Below, piece after piece: positions 41,829 to 50,935 of a stretch of DNA of 64,000 nt. The translations under genes were made by a program, and so were the position numbers. The stretch is from an uncultured Pelagibacteraceae bacterium (GTDB taxonomy: Bacteria; Pseudomonadota; Alphaproteobacteria; Pelagibacterales; Pelagibacteraceae), in the NCBI GenBank assembly GCA_902571975.1, contig CACGED010000002.1, positions 1 through 64,000 on the forward strand. The letters are read 5' to 3'. The notes below the pieces were generated by a model that saw nothing but the letters and a program-made list of their open reading frames with translations, searched no databases and had not been told where the DNA came from. Position 1 is the stretch's first letter; each line of letters starts with the position of its first letter.

Positions 41829-42526
41829 TTATCTTTTGCTAATCTTATAAATATATCTCCCATACCGCCTTGTACTTCCTCAAGCGGAGCATTATTTCTT
41901 AACTCACAATATTGTCCTGTAACCTCATGACTATCAATAGCAGCAATACTTTGTGAATTACATTTTTTGGCGTTATGAAATAAACCTATTACTAGTCTCT
42001 CATCTAATACAAATACTTGATTATTATCGAGTTTATTTGCATCACAAAAATAATCCTTATTTACTTCTCTTGGAAAATCTTTTTTACCACAGGGATTTTT
42101 TATTGTGAGAACAAAAAATTCTTTTTCACCGTCTGTAAAAGCATATTTCATTTTTTTTACTTTAGAGTATTTCATCAAATCACATGAGCATGGATAACAA
42201 CACTTATGATAAAATCCACATATTTTCTCGTCATTTTCAGCATTTTTAAGATAAACAAATTCTGGTTTGCTATTTGGATCAATCAATGACCCAGACACAG
42301 CACAATATAACTTATTGTACTCTATAAAATCTTGATATGTGATTTGCTTTGTTAAAATATGTTTGAAAAATTTTGGACCTGCTGCGTTTCTATTTTGATC
42401 AGGAAAAATTTTTGGCCAATCTTTTACTAAATCAGCATAATAATTAAATTGATTTGAGTATGTTGGTTTAATTAAACTAAAAGTTATTAGTAGAAAGAAA
42501 ATTGTAAAGTTTTTTATTTTTTTCAT
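41825..42526 (-). CDS. Secreted cysteine-rich protein of unknown function
   Basis: N-terminal signal sequence; cysteine-rich core ICGFYHKCCYPCSCDLMKYSKVKKMKYAFTDGEKEFFVLTIKNPCG. Confidence 0.7.
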   Translation of the reverse strand: MKKIKNFTIFFLLITFSLIKPTYSNQFNYYADLVKDWPKIFPDQNRNAAGPKFFKHILTKQITYQDFIEYNKLYCAVSGSLIDPNSKPEFVYLKNAENDEKICGFYHKCCYPCSCDLMKYSKVKKMKYAFTDGEKEFFVLTIKNPCGKKDFPREVNKDYFCDANKLDNNQVFVLDERLVIGLFHNAKKCNSQSIAAIDSHEVTGQYCELRNNAPLEEVQGGMGDIFIRLAKDN

Positions 42527-42582
42527 GACTTAAAGCTCAGAATACTTTAATTAGTTTACTTATTGAATTGAGTGTTATTGTC

Positions 42583-44022
42583 CTATTTTTTTTGATTTAC
42601 TTCTATTGTTTTATTAAGTTCATTTATTTCTATTAACTGTGAAGAACCATCAGTCCAAACTATTTTTACTGAAATATTTTTTTCACTATCTCTAATACCA
42701 TAATGAGCTACGGGTTCCATTTGACATAAATATCCAGAACCAGCATCAATGGTTTTAGCGTGATTTCTTAGGTTTGAGTTGAGTATAACTGTTGCTCCTC
42801 TTGCAGGTGCACCATGCTTATTTAATGGTTTAATTCTTATATAATTAAAATTTTTTTTAATATCTGCCTTATACATTGTTAGTGGTTGCATGCCAGATTC
42901 TCCATGAGAAACTAATAATTCTAAGATTCCATCATCATCTATATCCGCAACTGCTGCTCCTGTTCCCAATCCGTTAGACTCGTAAGCGTTTTGAATTTTT
43001 ATCTCTTCAAAAAATCCATTTTCTTTTATTTTAAATAATTTATTTGGTTCACCAATATTATTCATGAATATTTCATCATAGCCGTCATTATCAAAATCTG
43101 CTGATATCACAGTTCTAATTCTAGTAGGAATATTATAAGTTGGAGTAGCGATATCTTTAAATCTGTTATCTTCTAATACAAAAGCCCTATGATAACCGTT
43201 CCAATTGGATGTGATTATATCTAATCTTCCTCTATAAAGTATGTCTGATAAAGTTGTGCCTCTTCCATTTTCATATTGATCATCAATTTTATAATCCTTA
43301 GCTATATCCTGAAAGAAACCATCAGAATTATAATATAAAAAATTTTTTCCTCTTTCGTTTGCTGCAAATATGTCAGTTTTTCCTGATAAAATATTTCCTG
43401 CAACTACAGCTCTTCCACCAGTTATTTTATCAATTTTCAGCTGCTCTGCTAAATCTAGTATTTGCCCAGAACTTTGTTCATAAAACCTTGTCGGACCCCC
43501 ATAATTGGCAACATATATGCCATATTTTCCGTCACCATTTCTATCAACACAAACAACAGACCTCCCAGCAGTTAAGTTTAAATTTTTTTTATTAATATCT
43601 TTTTCAAATAAATCAATAAGACCATCGCTACTGCTATCAATCAATCTATCTGAATATTTTTTTTCTCCACTGTAGGTGTCGGTATTTAAAAAATATATTT
43701 CTTCAAACCCATCTTGATCAATATCACAAGCAGCAACTCCAATTGTTTTTCTTTTAGCATCATCAAAGATTTCATTTTTATTTATATTTATAAGTTTCCC
43801 ATTTTGGTAAGACAACGCTAAGTTTGAAAAACCAAACCCAGTAACAATAAATTCATATTTATCATCTTGGTTTACGTCTGTAACAGACACACCGTAACTC
43901 AGTCTAAAATCATTATTTTCAATCAAAGATGTAATATCTTTAAAAAAGTCAGCTTTAGATGGATTGATAGACACAAAAAAAATAAAAACCAAAAATAATT
44001 TTAAAAGGTATTTAATAAGCAT
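42583..44022 (-). CDS. Secreted FG-GAP/VCBS-repeat protein with ASPIC/UnbV-like C-terminus
   Basis: Repeated D-x-D/N-x-D-G calcium-binding segments (DVNQDDKYE, DIDQDGFEE, DFDNDGYDE, DIDDDGILE); C-terminus NKHGAPARGATVIL...GSGYLCQMEPVAHYGI. Confidence 0.85.
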   Translation of the reverse strand: MLIKYLLKLFLVFIFFVSINPSKADFFKDITSLIENNDFRLSYGVSVTDVNQDDKYEFIVTGFGFSNLALSYQNGKLININKNEIFDDAKRKTIGVAACDIDQDGFEEIYFLNTDTYSGEKKYSDRLIDSSSDGLIDLFEKDINKKNLNLTAGRSVVCVDRNGDGKYGIYVANYGGPTRFYEQSSGQILDLAEQLKIDKITGGRAVVAGNILSGKTDIFAANERGKNFLYYNSDGFFQDIAKDYKIDDQYENGRGTTLSDILYRGRLDIITSNWNGYHRAFVLEDNRFKDIATPTYNIPTRIRTVISADFDNDGYDEIFMNNIGEPNKLFKIKENGFFEEIKIQNAYESNGLGTGAAVADIDDDGILELLVSHGESGMQPLTMYKADIKKNFNYIRIKPLNKHGAPARGATVILNSNLRNHAKTIDAGSGYLCQMEPVAHYGIRDSEKNISVKIVWTDGSSQLIEINELNKTIEVNQKK

Positions 44023-44063
44023 AATTGTTGTATATTGTTAAAAAAATATATTAAAAAAATTTA

Positions 44064-44840
44064 ATGAGCAAAGTAAATTTAGCGATATCTGGTTGCATGG
44101 GACGAATGGGCCAACAACTAATAAAATCTTCAAGAATTGATAAAAATTTTAAGCTAACAACACTTACAGAAAATAGATTAATAAAAAAAAAAATTTCTGG
44201 AATTAAACCTAGTTTAAATAATGAAGATTCCTTCAAAAATGTTGATTTAATTATCGATTTTACTGTCCCTAATTGTACTTTTGAAATTCTTAAAATTGCA
44301 TCAAAGCTTAAAAAAAGAATTGTTATTGGTACAACTGGATTTACCAAAAAAGAAGAGAGTCTTATTAAAAAATTTTCAAAGAAAATTCCAATACTGAAAG
44401 CTGGAAACATGAGCTTAGGCATAAATTTGTTAATGTATTTAACTGAAATAGCATCCAAATCATTAGGAAACAATTTTTTAAGTAAAGTGTACGAAGTTCA
44501 TCATAAACATAAAATAGACCATCCATCTGGAACAGCGTTGATGTTGGGTAAAGGAATTGCTATCGGCAAAAATAAAGATTTTTATAATTTACTTGGAAAA
44601 AAATATCTAAATAAAAAAAATTTTCCTTATGGAAAAAAAATAAATTTTAACTCGATACGAAAAGGCAAAACAGTTGGTGAACATGAAGTTAAATTTTCAA
44701 GCGGAAAAGAAATTATTACATTAAATCACGAAGCATTTGATAGGGCTTTATACAGTGAAGGAGCTTTGGCAGCTGGAAAATGGTTAATGAAAAAAAAACC
44801 AGGTTTATATTCGATGCGTGATGTTTTAAATTTTAAATGA
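44064..44840 (+). CDS. dapB: 4-hydroxy-tetrahydrodipicolinate reductase
   Basis: NLAISGCMGRMGQQLI; IVIGTTGF; EVHHKHKIDHPSGTAL. Confidence 0.96.
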   Translation: MSKVNLAISGCMGRMGQQLIKSSRIDKNFKLTTLTENRLIKKKISGIKPSLNNEDSFKNVDLIIDFTVPNCTFEILKIASKLKKRIVIGTTGFTKKEESLIKKFSKKIPILKAGNMSLGINLLMYLTEIASKSLGNNFLSKVYEVHHKHKIDHPSGTALMLGKGIAIGKNKDFYNLLGKKYLNKKNFPYGKKINFNSIRKGKTVGEHEVKFSSGKEIITLNHEAFDRALYSEGALAAGKWLMKKKPGLYSMRDVLNFK

Positions 44841-45490
44841 GTGAGAAGCAAAGGGCAAAAATTGTTCTTCGAACTTTAAACAAAATATATCCAAAAACGC
44901 CAATTCCTCTTAAACACAGAAATATTTTTACTTTATTAGTTTCTGTTCTTTTATCTGCACAGTGTACAGACGTAAATGTTAATAACGTTACTAAAAATAT
45001 ATATCCAAAATATAATAAGCCTGAACACTTTGTTAAGTTGGGAAGAAAAAAAATTGAGAAACTAATACGAAGTATTGGTATTTTTAGAATTAAAGCAAAA
45101 AGTGTTTATAATTTATCAAAAACTTTGGTTGAAAAGTATAATGGTAAGGTTCCAAAAACATTTGAACAACTTGAGGAATTACCGGGTGTTGGACATAAAA
45201 CAGCCAGTGTTGTTATGTCTCAAGGATTTGGACATGCTGCCTTTCCAGTAGACACTCATATACATAGGCTGGCACAAAGATGGGGCTTAACAAACGGAAA
45301 GAATGTTGTTCAAACAGAAGAAGATCTTAAAAGACTTTTCCCTAAAAAATATTGGAATAAATTACATCTTCAAATAATTTATTATGGAAGAGAATTTTGC
45401 AAGGCAAGAGAGTGTTATGGTTTATCTTGTAAAATCTGTACTACTTGTTATCCTAAGAGGAAAAAACCACTTATAACTAAGAAAGCATAA
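44837..45490 (+). CDS. nth: Endonuclease III
   Basis: LLSAQCTDVNVNNVTKNI; LEELPGVGHKTASVVM; FPVDTHIHRLAQRWGL; C-terminal Fe-S cysteines. Confidence 0.96.
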   Translation: MSEKQRAKIVLRTLNKIYPKTPIPLKHRNIFTLLVSVLLSAQCTDVNVNNVTKNIYPKYNKPEHFVKLGRKKIEKLIRSIGIFRIKAKSVYNLSKTLVEKYNGKVPKTFEQLEELPGVGHKTASVVMSQGFGHAAFPVDTHIHRLAQRWGLTNGKNVVQTEEDLKRLFPKKYWNKLHLQIIYYGREFCKARECYGLSCKICTTCYPKRKKPLITKKA

Positions 45491-45493
45491 AAA

Positions 45494-46423
45494 ATGAAAA
45501 TATTAGGTATTGGAAACGCAATTGTAGATGTGATTTGCAAAGTAGAAGATGATTTTATAACAAAAAATAATTTAACTAAAAGCACAATGAAATTAATTTT
45601 TGATGATAAAGAATTTAAAGATTTATTATCAAATCTTAAAATAGAAAAAACTGTTTCAGGTGGATCAGTTGCTAATTCAATTGTTGGACTATCTCAACTT
45701 GGCAATGAAGTAGGTTTTATAGGTAAAGTTAATGATGATGATCTTGGTGGTAAATACGAAGATGGTTTGAAGCAAGAAAACGTAAAATATATTTACTCAA
45801 AAAAGAAGGAAGATTTACCTACTGGAACTTGTTTAATATTAGTTACACCTGACTCTGAAAGGACTATGTGCACCTTTTTAGGAACTGCAGGAAAAATTAA
45901 TGAAAATGATGTTAGTTCTGAAGCTATTAAACAAAGTGAGATTATACTTTTAGAGGGTTATCTTTGGGATGAGGGAGAACCTAAAAAAGCTTTTGAAAAA
46001 GCTATTCAAAACGCAAACAAAGTCGCTATGTCACTATCCGACCAATTCTGCGTTGATAGACACAAACCTCACTTTTTAGAATTAGTTAAAAATAAATTAG
46101 ATATAACCTTTGCAAACGAGCAAGAGATAATGTCTCTGATTGATGCAAAATCTTTTGATGAAGTAATAAATTTTTCTAAATCTCTTGGTAAAATAATCGT
46201 TTTAACAAGGGGTGAAATAGGTGCAGTTGCTATTAATGGAGATGAAGTTGTTGAATGTGGAATAAAGCAAGGTCTTAAAATTGTTGATTTAACTGGTGCT
46301 GGTGACCTTTTTGCAGGTGGATTTCTTCATGGCCATGTAAATAATATGTCTCTTAAAGAAAGTCTAGATAAAGGTACAGAGATGTCTTCTAAAGTCATCC
46401 AACAGATTGGTGCAAGACTTTAA
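45494..46423 (+). CDS. PfkB-family sugar/adenosine kinase
   Basis: GGSVANSIVGLSQLGNEVGFIGKV; VDLTGAGDLFAGGFLHG. Confidence 0.93.
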   Translation: MKILGIGNAIVDVICKVEDDFITKNNLTKSTMKLIFDDKEFKDLLSNLKIEKTVSGGSVANSIVGLSQLGNEVGFIGKVNDDDLGGKYEDGLKQENVKYIYSKKKEDLPTGTCLILVTPDSERTMCTFLGTAGKINENDVSSEAIKQSEIILLEGYLWDEGEPKKAFEKAIQNANKVAMSLSDQFCVDRHKPHFLELVKNKLDITFANEQEIMSLIDAKSFDEVINFSKSLGKIIVLTRGEIGAVAINGDEVVECGIKQGLKIVDLTGAGDLFAGGFLHGHVNNMSLKESLDKGTEMSSKVIQQIGARL

Positions 46424-46426
46424 AGA

Positions 46427-46537
46427 TTATTTTTTCTTTCTTTTAAAACTTCCTTTGCCCTTTTTAGGTTTTATTACTCTAGTTTTATATTTTGGTGTTA
46501 ATAAATCTTTGGCAATATAATTTTTTTTTTTAATCAT
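46427..46537 (-). CDS. Putative miniature ArfA-like alternative ribosome-rescue factor (36 aa)
   Basis: Manual translation MIKKKNYIAKDLLTPKYKTRVIKPKKGKGSFKRKKK*; resembles recalled E. coli ArfA segment [25 protein letters not shown]; overlaps the upstream stop by 8 nt (ATGATTAA). Confidence 0.65.
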   Translation of the reverse strand: MIKKKNYIAKDLLTPKYKTRVIKPKKGKGSFKRKKK

Positions 46538-48632
46538 TTATTTTTTTTCTTACCCAAAATTGGTACATTTCTCTAAATATATCTTGATTATTTATCTCAA
46601 AATCATTCCAATTTTCAATAGAAGTATTTTTAATATCTTGAGGATAAATTTTTGAGTACTCCTTCTTTATTGTCGAGTTAGTAAAACCAAGAAATTCTAA
46701 GTCAAATTTTTTAAGTAAATTAGATATTTTAGGCAAAGTATAGCGATGTTCTTGTACATGAAAAATTAAATCTCTGAGGCTAGAGGTTGAGTAAAAGTCA
46801 TAATTGAAATTGACTTTTTGGAATATATCTTCTTTATTATTTTTTGCTAATTCTCTAAATTTTCTAATGTCATTAATATTACTTTTAAAATTATTGATTT
46901 TAACAAATTCTCTTAATGCGATTATATGTTTTCTTGCATATTCACTATATAACCCAAGTTTTAAATAGCCATTAGGTTCTAAATTATCTAGTAATATTCT
47001 AAGACCATATTCTGGATCTTTTAAATGATGAAGAACTCCCACACACTCAATTACATCAAATTTTTTATTTAAGCTATTTAGGCTAAGAATATCTCCTTGT
47101 AAAAATTCAATATTGTTATGTTTTAATTCTTGCATTTTACGTTTAGCAAAAGCTAAGCTTGATAAGCTAAGATCTATTGCAACAATGTTTGAGTTTTCAT
47201 AAGAAGTTTTATAAACCAATTGCTGACCAGTACCACATCCAGCAATTAACACATTTTGTGCTATATTTTGATTATTAGCATTAATTTTATTTGGTCTGAT
47301 AGCGTTATTTAAAATTGATAAAAAATTATTTTTTGGAGTTATATTTGCAAATCTCCATCGTGGATAAGGGTTTTCTTCATACTGATCCCTAACTTTTTTA
47401 GAAATATTATCTGAAATATTATCGAAAGAATTTATATTTTTTTTAAGGTCTGCCTCTTTTAAAGGATCTTTTATTTGCATTTGAATTAAATCATTAAACA
47501 GAGAACTATTGGAAATATAATTTTTTAATTTTTCTTTGATAACCTCTGATAAGTTTAGAGGTAAATAACAAGCAAGTATTGATATTTCTAATTCATTAAC
47601 TGATTTATCATTTTCAATTTTTTTCATCAATTTATGGGCTATATTTATTTCTTCCTCAGATTGATAAACTACATATTCATTTAAAAATGATTGTTCTGCA
47701 TTAGATACTATAAAATCATATAATTCTTTGATTGAATGAGTTTCTTTATTTTGAATACAGAAAAGTATTTCTTTTCTAATTTTACACAAAAATTTTTCTA
47801 TAAATTTATCTCTTATTAGCGACTTTTGTAGAATTAAATGGAAAAGTTTTTTATTTAAGATTTTTTTAACAATTGGGTCAATTAACAGTGAAGAAACGGA
47901 ATTTAAAAGTTTTTCAATTTCTATCTTATCTTTTTCTAAAAATATTATATTTTTTGCATTATTAAACAATTCGTTATGGTCAATTGAGTCTTTTTCAAAT
48001 AAAAAAATAAATAATTCTACTAAATCAATACTATTACTCTCAGATAGGTTGGATAACTTAATTGATCTGAGTAAATTTAATAAAGTATTAATTACTCTTA
48101 AATTATTTGGAGAAATATTTATAGATTTTTTTAAATAAAATAGAGATTTTTTGAATTCACCAATTTCTTGTAAAATAATTCCTAGCACGTTATGAGCATT
48201 GATATTGTCTGGTTCAATTTCAATAATCTTTTCAAAACATGTTATAGCATCTTGATATTTTCTTTGACTGTTAAGAATAATTCCTTTGTTAAAATGTGCT
48301 AAAACATAATCTGGTTTGATTTTGATCACTTTATCAAAATATTTTAATGCAAGATCAATTTCACCAGTGCTAAAGAATAAAGATCCAATATTTAGGTTTA
48401 TATTTAAATTATTTGGATTTAATTCATCAGCCTTTAACAATAAATGCTTTGCTTGACTAAATTTTTTAAGTTGTGAATATAAGGTTCCTAGATGAAAAAT
48501 AGCTTCAGAATTACTTTGATCCAAACTTAAAATTTCTTTGTATAGTTTTTCAGCAGTCTCAAATTTTCTATTTTTATGGTTATTGATCGCAGTATTAAGT
48601 TTTTCCTCAATTAATTCACCAACTGCTTTCAC
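46530..48632 (-). CDS. TPR-repeat protein with C-terminal SAM-dependent methyltransferase
   Basis: TPR repeats (AEKLYKEILSLDQSNSEAIFHLGTLYSQLKKFSQAKHLLLKADELNPNN) and VLIAGCGTGQQLVYKT...VIECVGVLHHLKDPEYGL. Confidence 0.9.
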   Translation of the reverse strand: MKAVGELIEEKLNTAINNHKNRKFETAEKLYKEILSLDQSNSEAIFHLGTLYSQLKKFSQAKHLLLKADELNPNNLNINLNIGSLFFSTGEIDLALKYFDKVIKIKPDYVLAHFNKGIILNSQRKYQDAITCFEKIIEIEPDNINAHNVLGIILQEIGEFKKSLFYLKKSINISPNNLRVINTLLNLLRSIKLSNLSESNSIDLVELFIFLFEKDSIDHNELFNNAKNIIFLEKDKIEIEKLLNSVSSLLIDPIVKKILNKKLFHLILQKSLIRDKFIEKFLCKIRKEILFCIQNKETHSIKELYDFIVSNAEQSFLNEYVVYQSEEEINIAHKLMKKIENDKSVNELEISILACYLPLNLSEVIKEKLKNYISNSSLFNDLIQMQIKDPLKEADLKKNINSFDNISDNISKKVRDQYEENPYPRWRFANITPKNNFLSILNNAIRPNKINANNQNIAQNVLIAGCGTGQQLVYKTSYENSNIVAIDLSLSSLAFAKRKMQELKHNNIEFLQGDILSLNSLNKKFDVIECVGVLHHLKDPEYGLRILLDNLEPNGYLKLGLYSEYARKHIIALREFVKINNFKSNINDIRKFRELAKNNKEDIFQKVNFNYDFYSTSSLRDLIFHVQEHRYTLPKISNLLKKFDLEFLGFTNSTIKKEYSKIYPQDIKNTSIENWNDFEINNQDIFREMYQFWVRKKIND

Positions 48633-49192
48633 TAAATTGTATAGCCTTTTTTTGAACTTTTTATGAATTCATCATCTTTAAAAAAATCATTTATTTTTTT
48701 TCTTAATCTATAAATATGAGTTTCGACAGTATGCGTATCTAATTTAGAATTATGACCCCAAACCTCTGATTGTAATTTACTTATTTTCACTGGCTCAACT
48801 GAGTTTTTTAAGTAGATTATAATATTAGCTTCCCGTTCGGTTAATGCTAAACTAACGTCTCCATTATACATTTTTCTTGAATTTAAATTTAATCTATATT
48901 TGCCTAAATCTATATCTGATTGTTGATTATATTTTTTTTTTAAAAATCCTATATTTATATTCTCAATAAGTTTCGTTAAATTAATTGGTGAATTATTAAT
49001 TAACATATATTCATCGAAGTCTTTTATTTTTTTGTTTGAAATAATTAAGTAATTTTGATTTTTTTTTGTTTTACGATCTTTATCAATTAACTTTTTGGTA
49101 TTTATTAAATTAAAATTTAAATGTTCCTCTACTTCTTTTAAAATTTCATATAAAATCTTAAAATCATAAATTACTAATGTCTGATTATTCAT
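48632..49192 (-). CDS. OmpR/PhoB-type winged-helix protein with degenerate N-terminal receiver-like region
   Basis: C-terminal LTEREANIIIYLKNS...SKLQSEVWGHNSKLDTHTVETHIYRLRKKI; N-terminus lacks recognisable acidic pocket/phosphoacceptor motifs. Confidence 0.8.
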   Translation of the reverse strand: MNNQTLVIYDFKILYEILKEVEEHLNFNLINTKKLIDKDRKTKKNQNYLIISNKKIKDFDEYMLINNSPINLTKLIENINIGFLKKKYNQQSDIDLGKYRLNLNSRKMYNGDVSLALTEREANIIIYLKNSVEPVKISKLQSEVWGHNSKLDTHTVETHIYRLRKKINDFFKDDEFIKSSKKGYTI

Positions 49193-49205
49193 ATATAAAT
49201 AAGAT

Positions 49206-49700
49206 ATGACAATTATTGTTAAAAATAAAGCGACACTTGTCTACGACGATTTTATTTTTAATTGTTGTATAGGAAAAAAAGGATTGGCAAAAAATAAGAT
49301 TGAAGGAGATAAAAAAACACCAAAAGGTACTTTTTCTTTGGGTAATTTATATTATAGAAAAGATCGAAATCCCAAACCCTTAACAAAGCTTAAATGTATA
49401 TCAATTAGAAAAAGTATGGGCTGGTGTAACGATGTTAAAAACAAAAAATATTATAATAAATTGATAAAAATTAACAAAAAAATTAAATATGAGAAATTAT
49501 TTAGAAGAGATTATAAATATGATTTTATGATACCTATTAACTACAATACTAAAAAGACAGAGTTAGGAAATGGAAGTGCTATATTTTTACATTTAAGTAA
49601 TAAATTAAAGCCTACATTGGGATGTGTAGCTCTTAATAAAAAAGATTTTTTAATATTATTAAAGTTAATTAATAAAAACACTAAAATTAAAATAGTTTAG
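49206..49700 (+). CDS. L,D-transpeptidase (YkuD) family protein
   Basis: GDKKTPKGTFSLG; SAIFLHLSNKLKPTLGCVAL (catalytic H...SxGC-type motif). Confidence 0.88.
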   Translation: MTIIVKNKATLVYDDFIFNCCIGKKGLAKNKIEGDKKTPKGTFSLGNLYYRKDRNPKPLTKLKCISIRKSMGWCNDVKNKKYYNKLIKINKKIKYEKLFRRDYKYDFMIPINYNTKKTELGNGSAIFLHLSNKLKPTLGCVALNKKDFLILLKLINKNTKIKIV

Positions 49701-50359
49701 TCTCTCTGGCCAAAAATGTTTGAACCAATTCTTACAAATGTTGATTTATATTCGATAGCATTTAAATAATCTGATGACATTCCCATGCTTAATTCTTTAT
49801 TATCTATGTAATTAATAAGGTTTGACATTAGGGAAAAGTATTTTGAAGATTCTTCATTGAAGGGAGGGATACACATTATTCCAATGATATTCAGATCTAA
49901 TTTTATACATAAATCATAAAAATTATTTAAATTTTCTTTTACTATTCCTGATTTTTGGGTTTCCAATCCTAGATTTATCTGGATAAAAATTTTAGGTTTT
50001 ACATTATTTTTTTTTTGCTCCTCAGATATTTTTTTGGCCAATTTTTCACTATCCAATGAATGGATATAATCAAATATTTTTACTGCAAATTTAACTTTAT
50101 TTGTTTGAAGTTTGCCGATTAAATGTAATTTAATTTTATCATTATTTTTTTTAATATCAGTCCATTTTTCAATTGCCTCTTGAACTTTATTTTCACCATA
50201 ATCTAGATGGCCATAATCAATTAGTGGCTGAATGTGATCTAATTTAAATGTTTTGGAAACTGCAATAATTTTAGGTATTCTTGTTTTATCTTTTAAACTT
50301 AATAATTTAGATTTGATTGAACTTTGAATAGATATTAAATTTTGAACTGTTTTATGCAT
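49697..50359 (-). CDS. YggS/PLPBP-family PLP homeostasis protein
   Basis: KIIAVSKTFKLDHIQPLIDYGHLDYGENKVQEA; LHLIGKLQTNKVK; SMGMSSDYLNAIEYKSTFVRIGSNIFG. Confidence 0.95.
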   Translation of the reverse strand: MHKTVQNLISIQSSIKSKLLSLKDKTRIPKIIAVSKTFKLDHIQPLIDYGHLDYGENKVQEAIEKWTDIKKNNDKIKLHLIGKLQTNKVKFAVKIFDYIHSLDSEKLAKKISEEQKKNNVKPKIFIQINLGLETQKSGIVKENLNNFYDLCIKLDLNIIGIMCIPPFNEESSKYFSLMSNLINYIDNKELSMGMSSDYLNAIEYKSTFVRIGSNIFGQRD

Positions 50360-50881
50360 AAATTTTTATTTAAAAAATATTACTTTATAGAAAAATTTCA
50401 TAAAAGTAACATTGATAAACAAGATAAAAATACAACAATAATTTATAGGAATTATAAAACAAAACTTAATACTGAAGAAATATTAATTTTAAAAGAGTAC
50501 TGTAAAAGGAAAGGTTTCAAATTTCTTTTGTCCAATCATATCAAACTGTCAATAAAATTGAGGTTAGACGGTGTATATTTACCAGCATTTAATAATAGTT
50601 TTATACATTTAAGTTATAAGTTAAGAAAAAATTTCTTAATAATAGGATCTGCTCACAATATACAAGAGATTAGAATTAAAGAAAGACAAGGTGTTAAGGA
50701 AATATTTGTCTCTTCCATTTTTAAGAAAAATAATAATTTTTTAGGTATTAATAAATTCAGATTAATTTCTGATTTATCGAAAAAAAAAATAATTGCTTTA
50801 GGTGGTGTTTCTAAGAAAAATATAAATTTAATTCAGCTTACTAAATCAATTGGTTTTGCGGGGATATCTTATTTTAAATAA
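50354..50881 (+). CDS. ThiE/TenI-like TIM-barrel protein (divergent)
   Basis: LRLDGVYLPAF, IGSAHNIQEI, IALGGVSKKNINLI; ATG at 50354, with an upstream in-frame TTG at 50342. Confidence 0.75.
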   Translation: MHKFLFKKYYFIEKFHKSNIDKQDKNTTIIYRNYKTKLNTEEILILKEYCKRKGFKFLLSNHIKLSIKLRLDGVYLPAFNNSFIHLSYKLRKNFLIIGSAHNIQEIRIKERQGVKEIFVSSIFKKNNNFLGINKFRLISDLSKKKIIALGGVSKKNINLIQLTKSIGFAGISYFK

Positions 50882-50883
50882 AA

Positions 50884-50913
50884 AAAAAAGGCCCCTAAAA
50901 AGGGGCCCTTTTT
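50884..50913. terminator. Bidirectional rho-independent terminator between convergent genes
   Basis: AAAAAAGGCCCCT-AAAA-AGGGGCCCTTTTT: GC-rich stem with flanking A/T tracts. Confidence 0.92.
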
Positions 50914-50935
50914 AATAAGTATTTAAACTTTTAAA

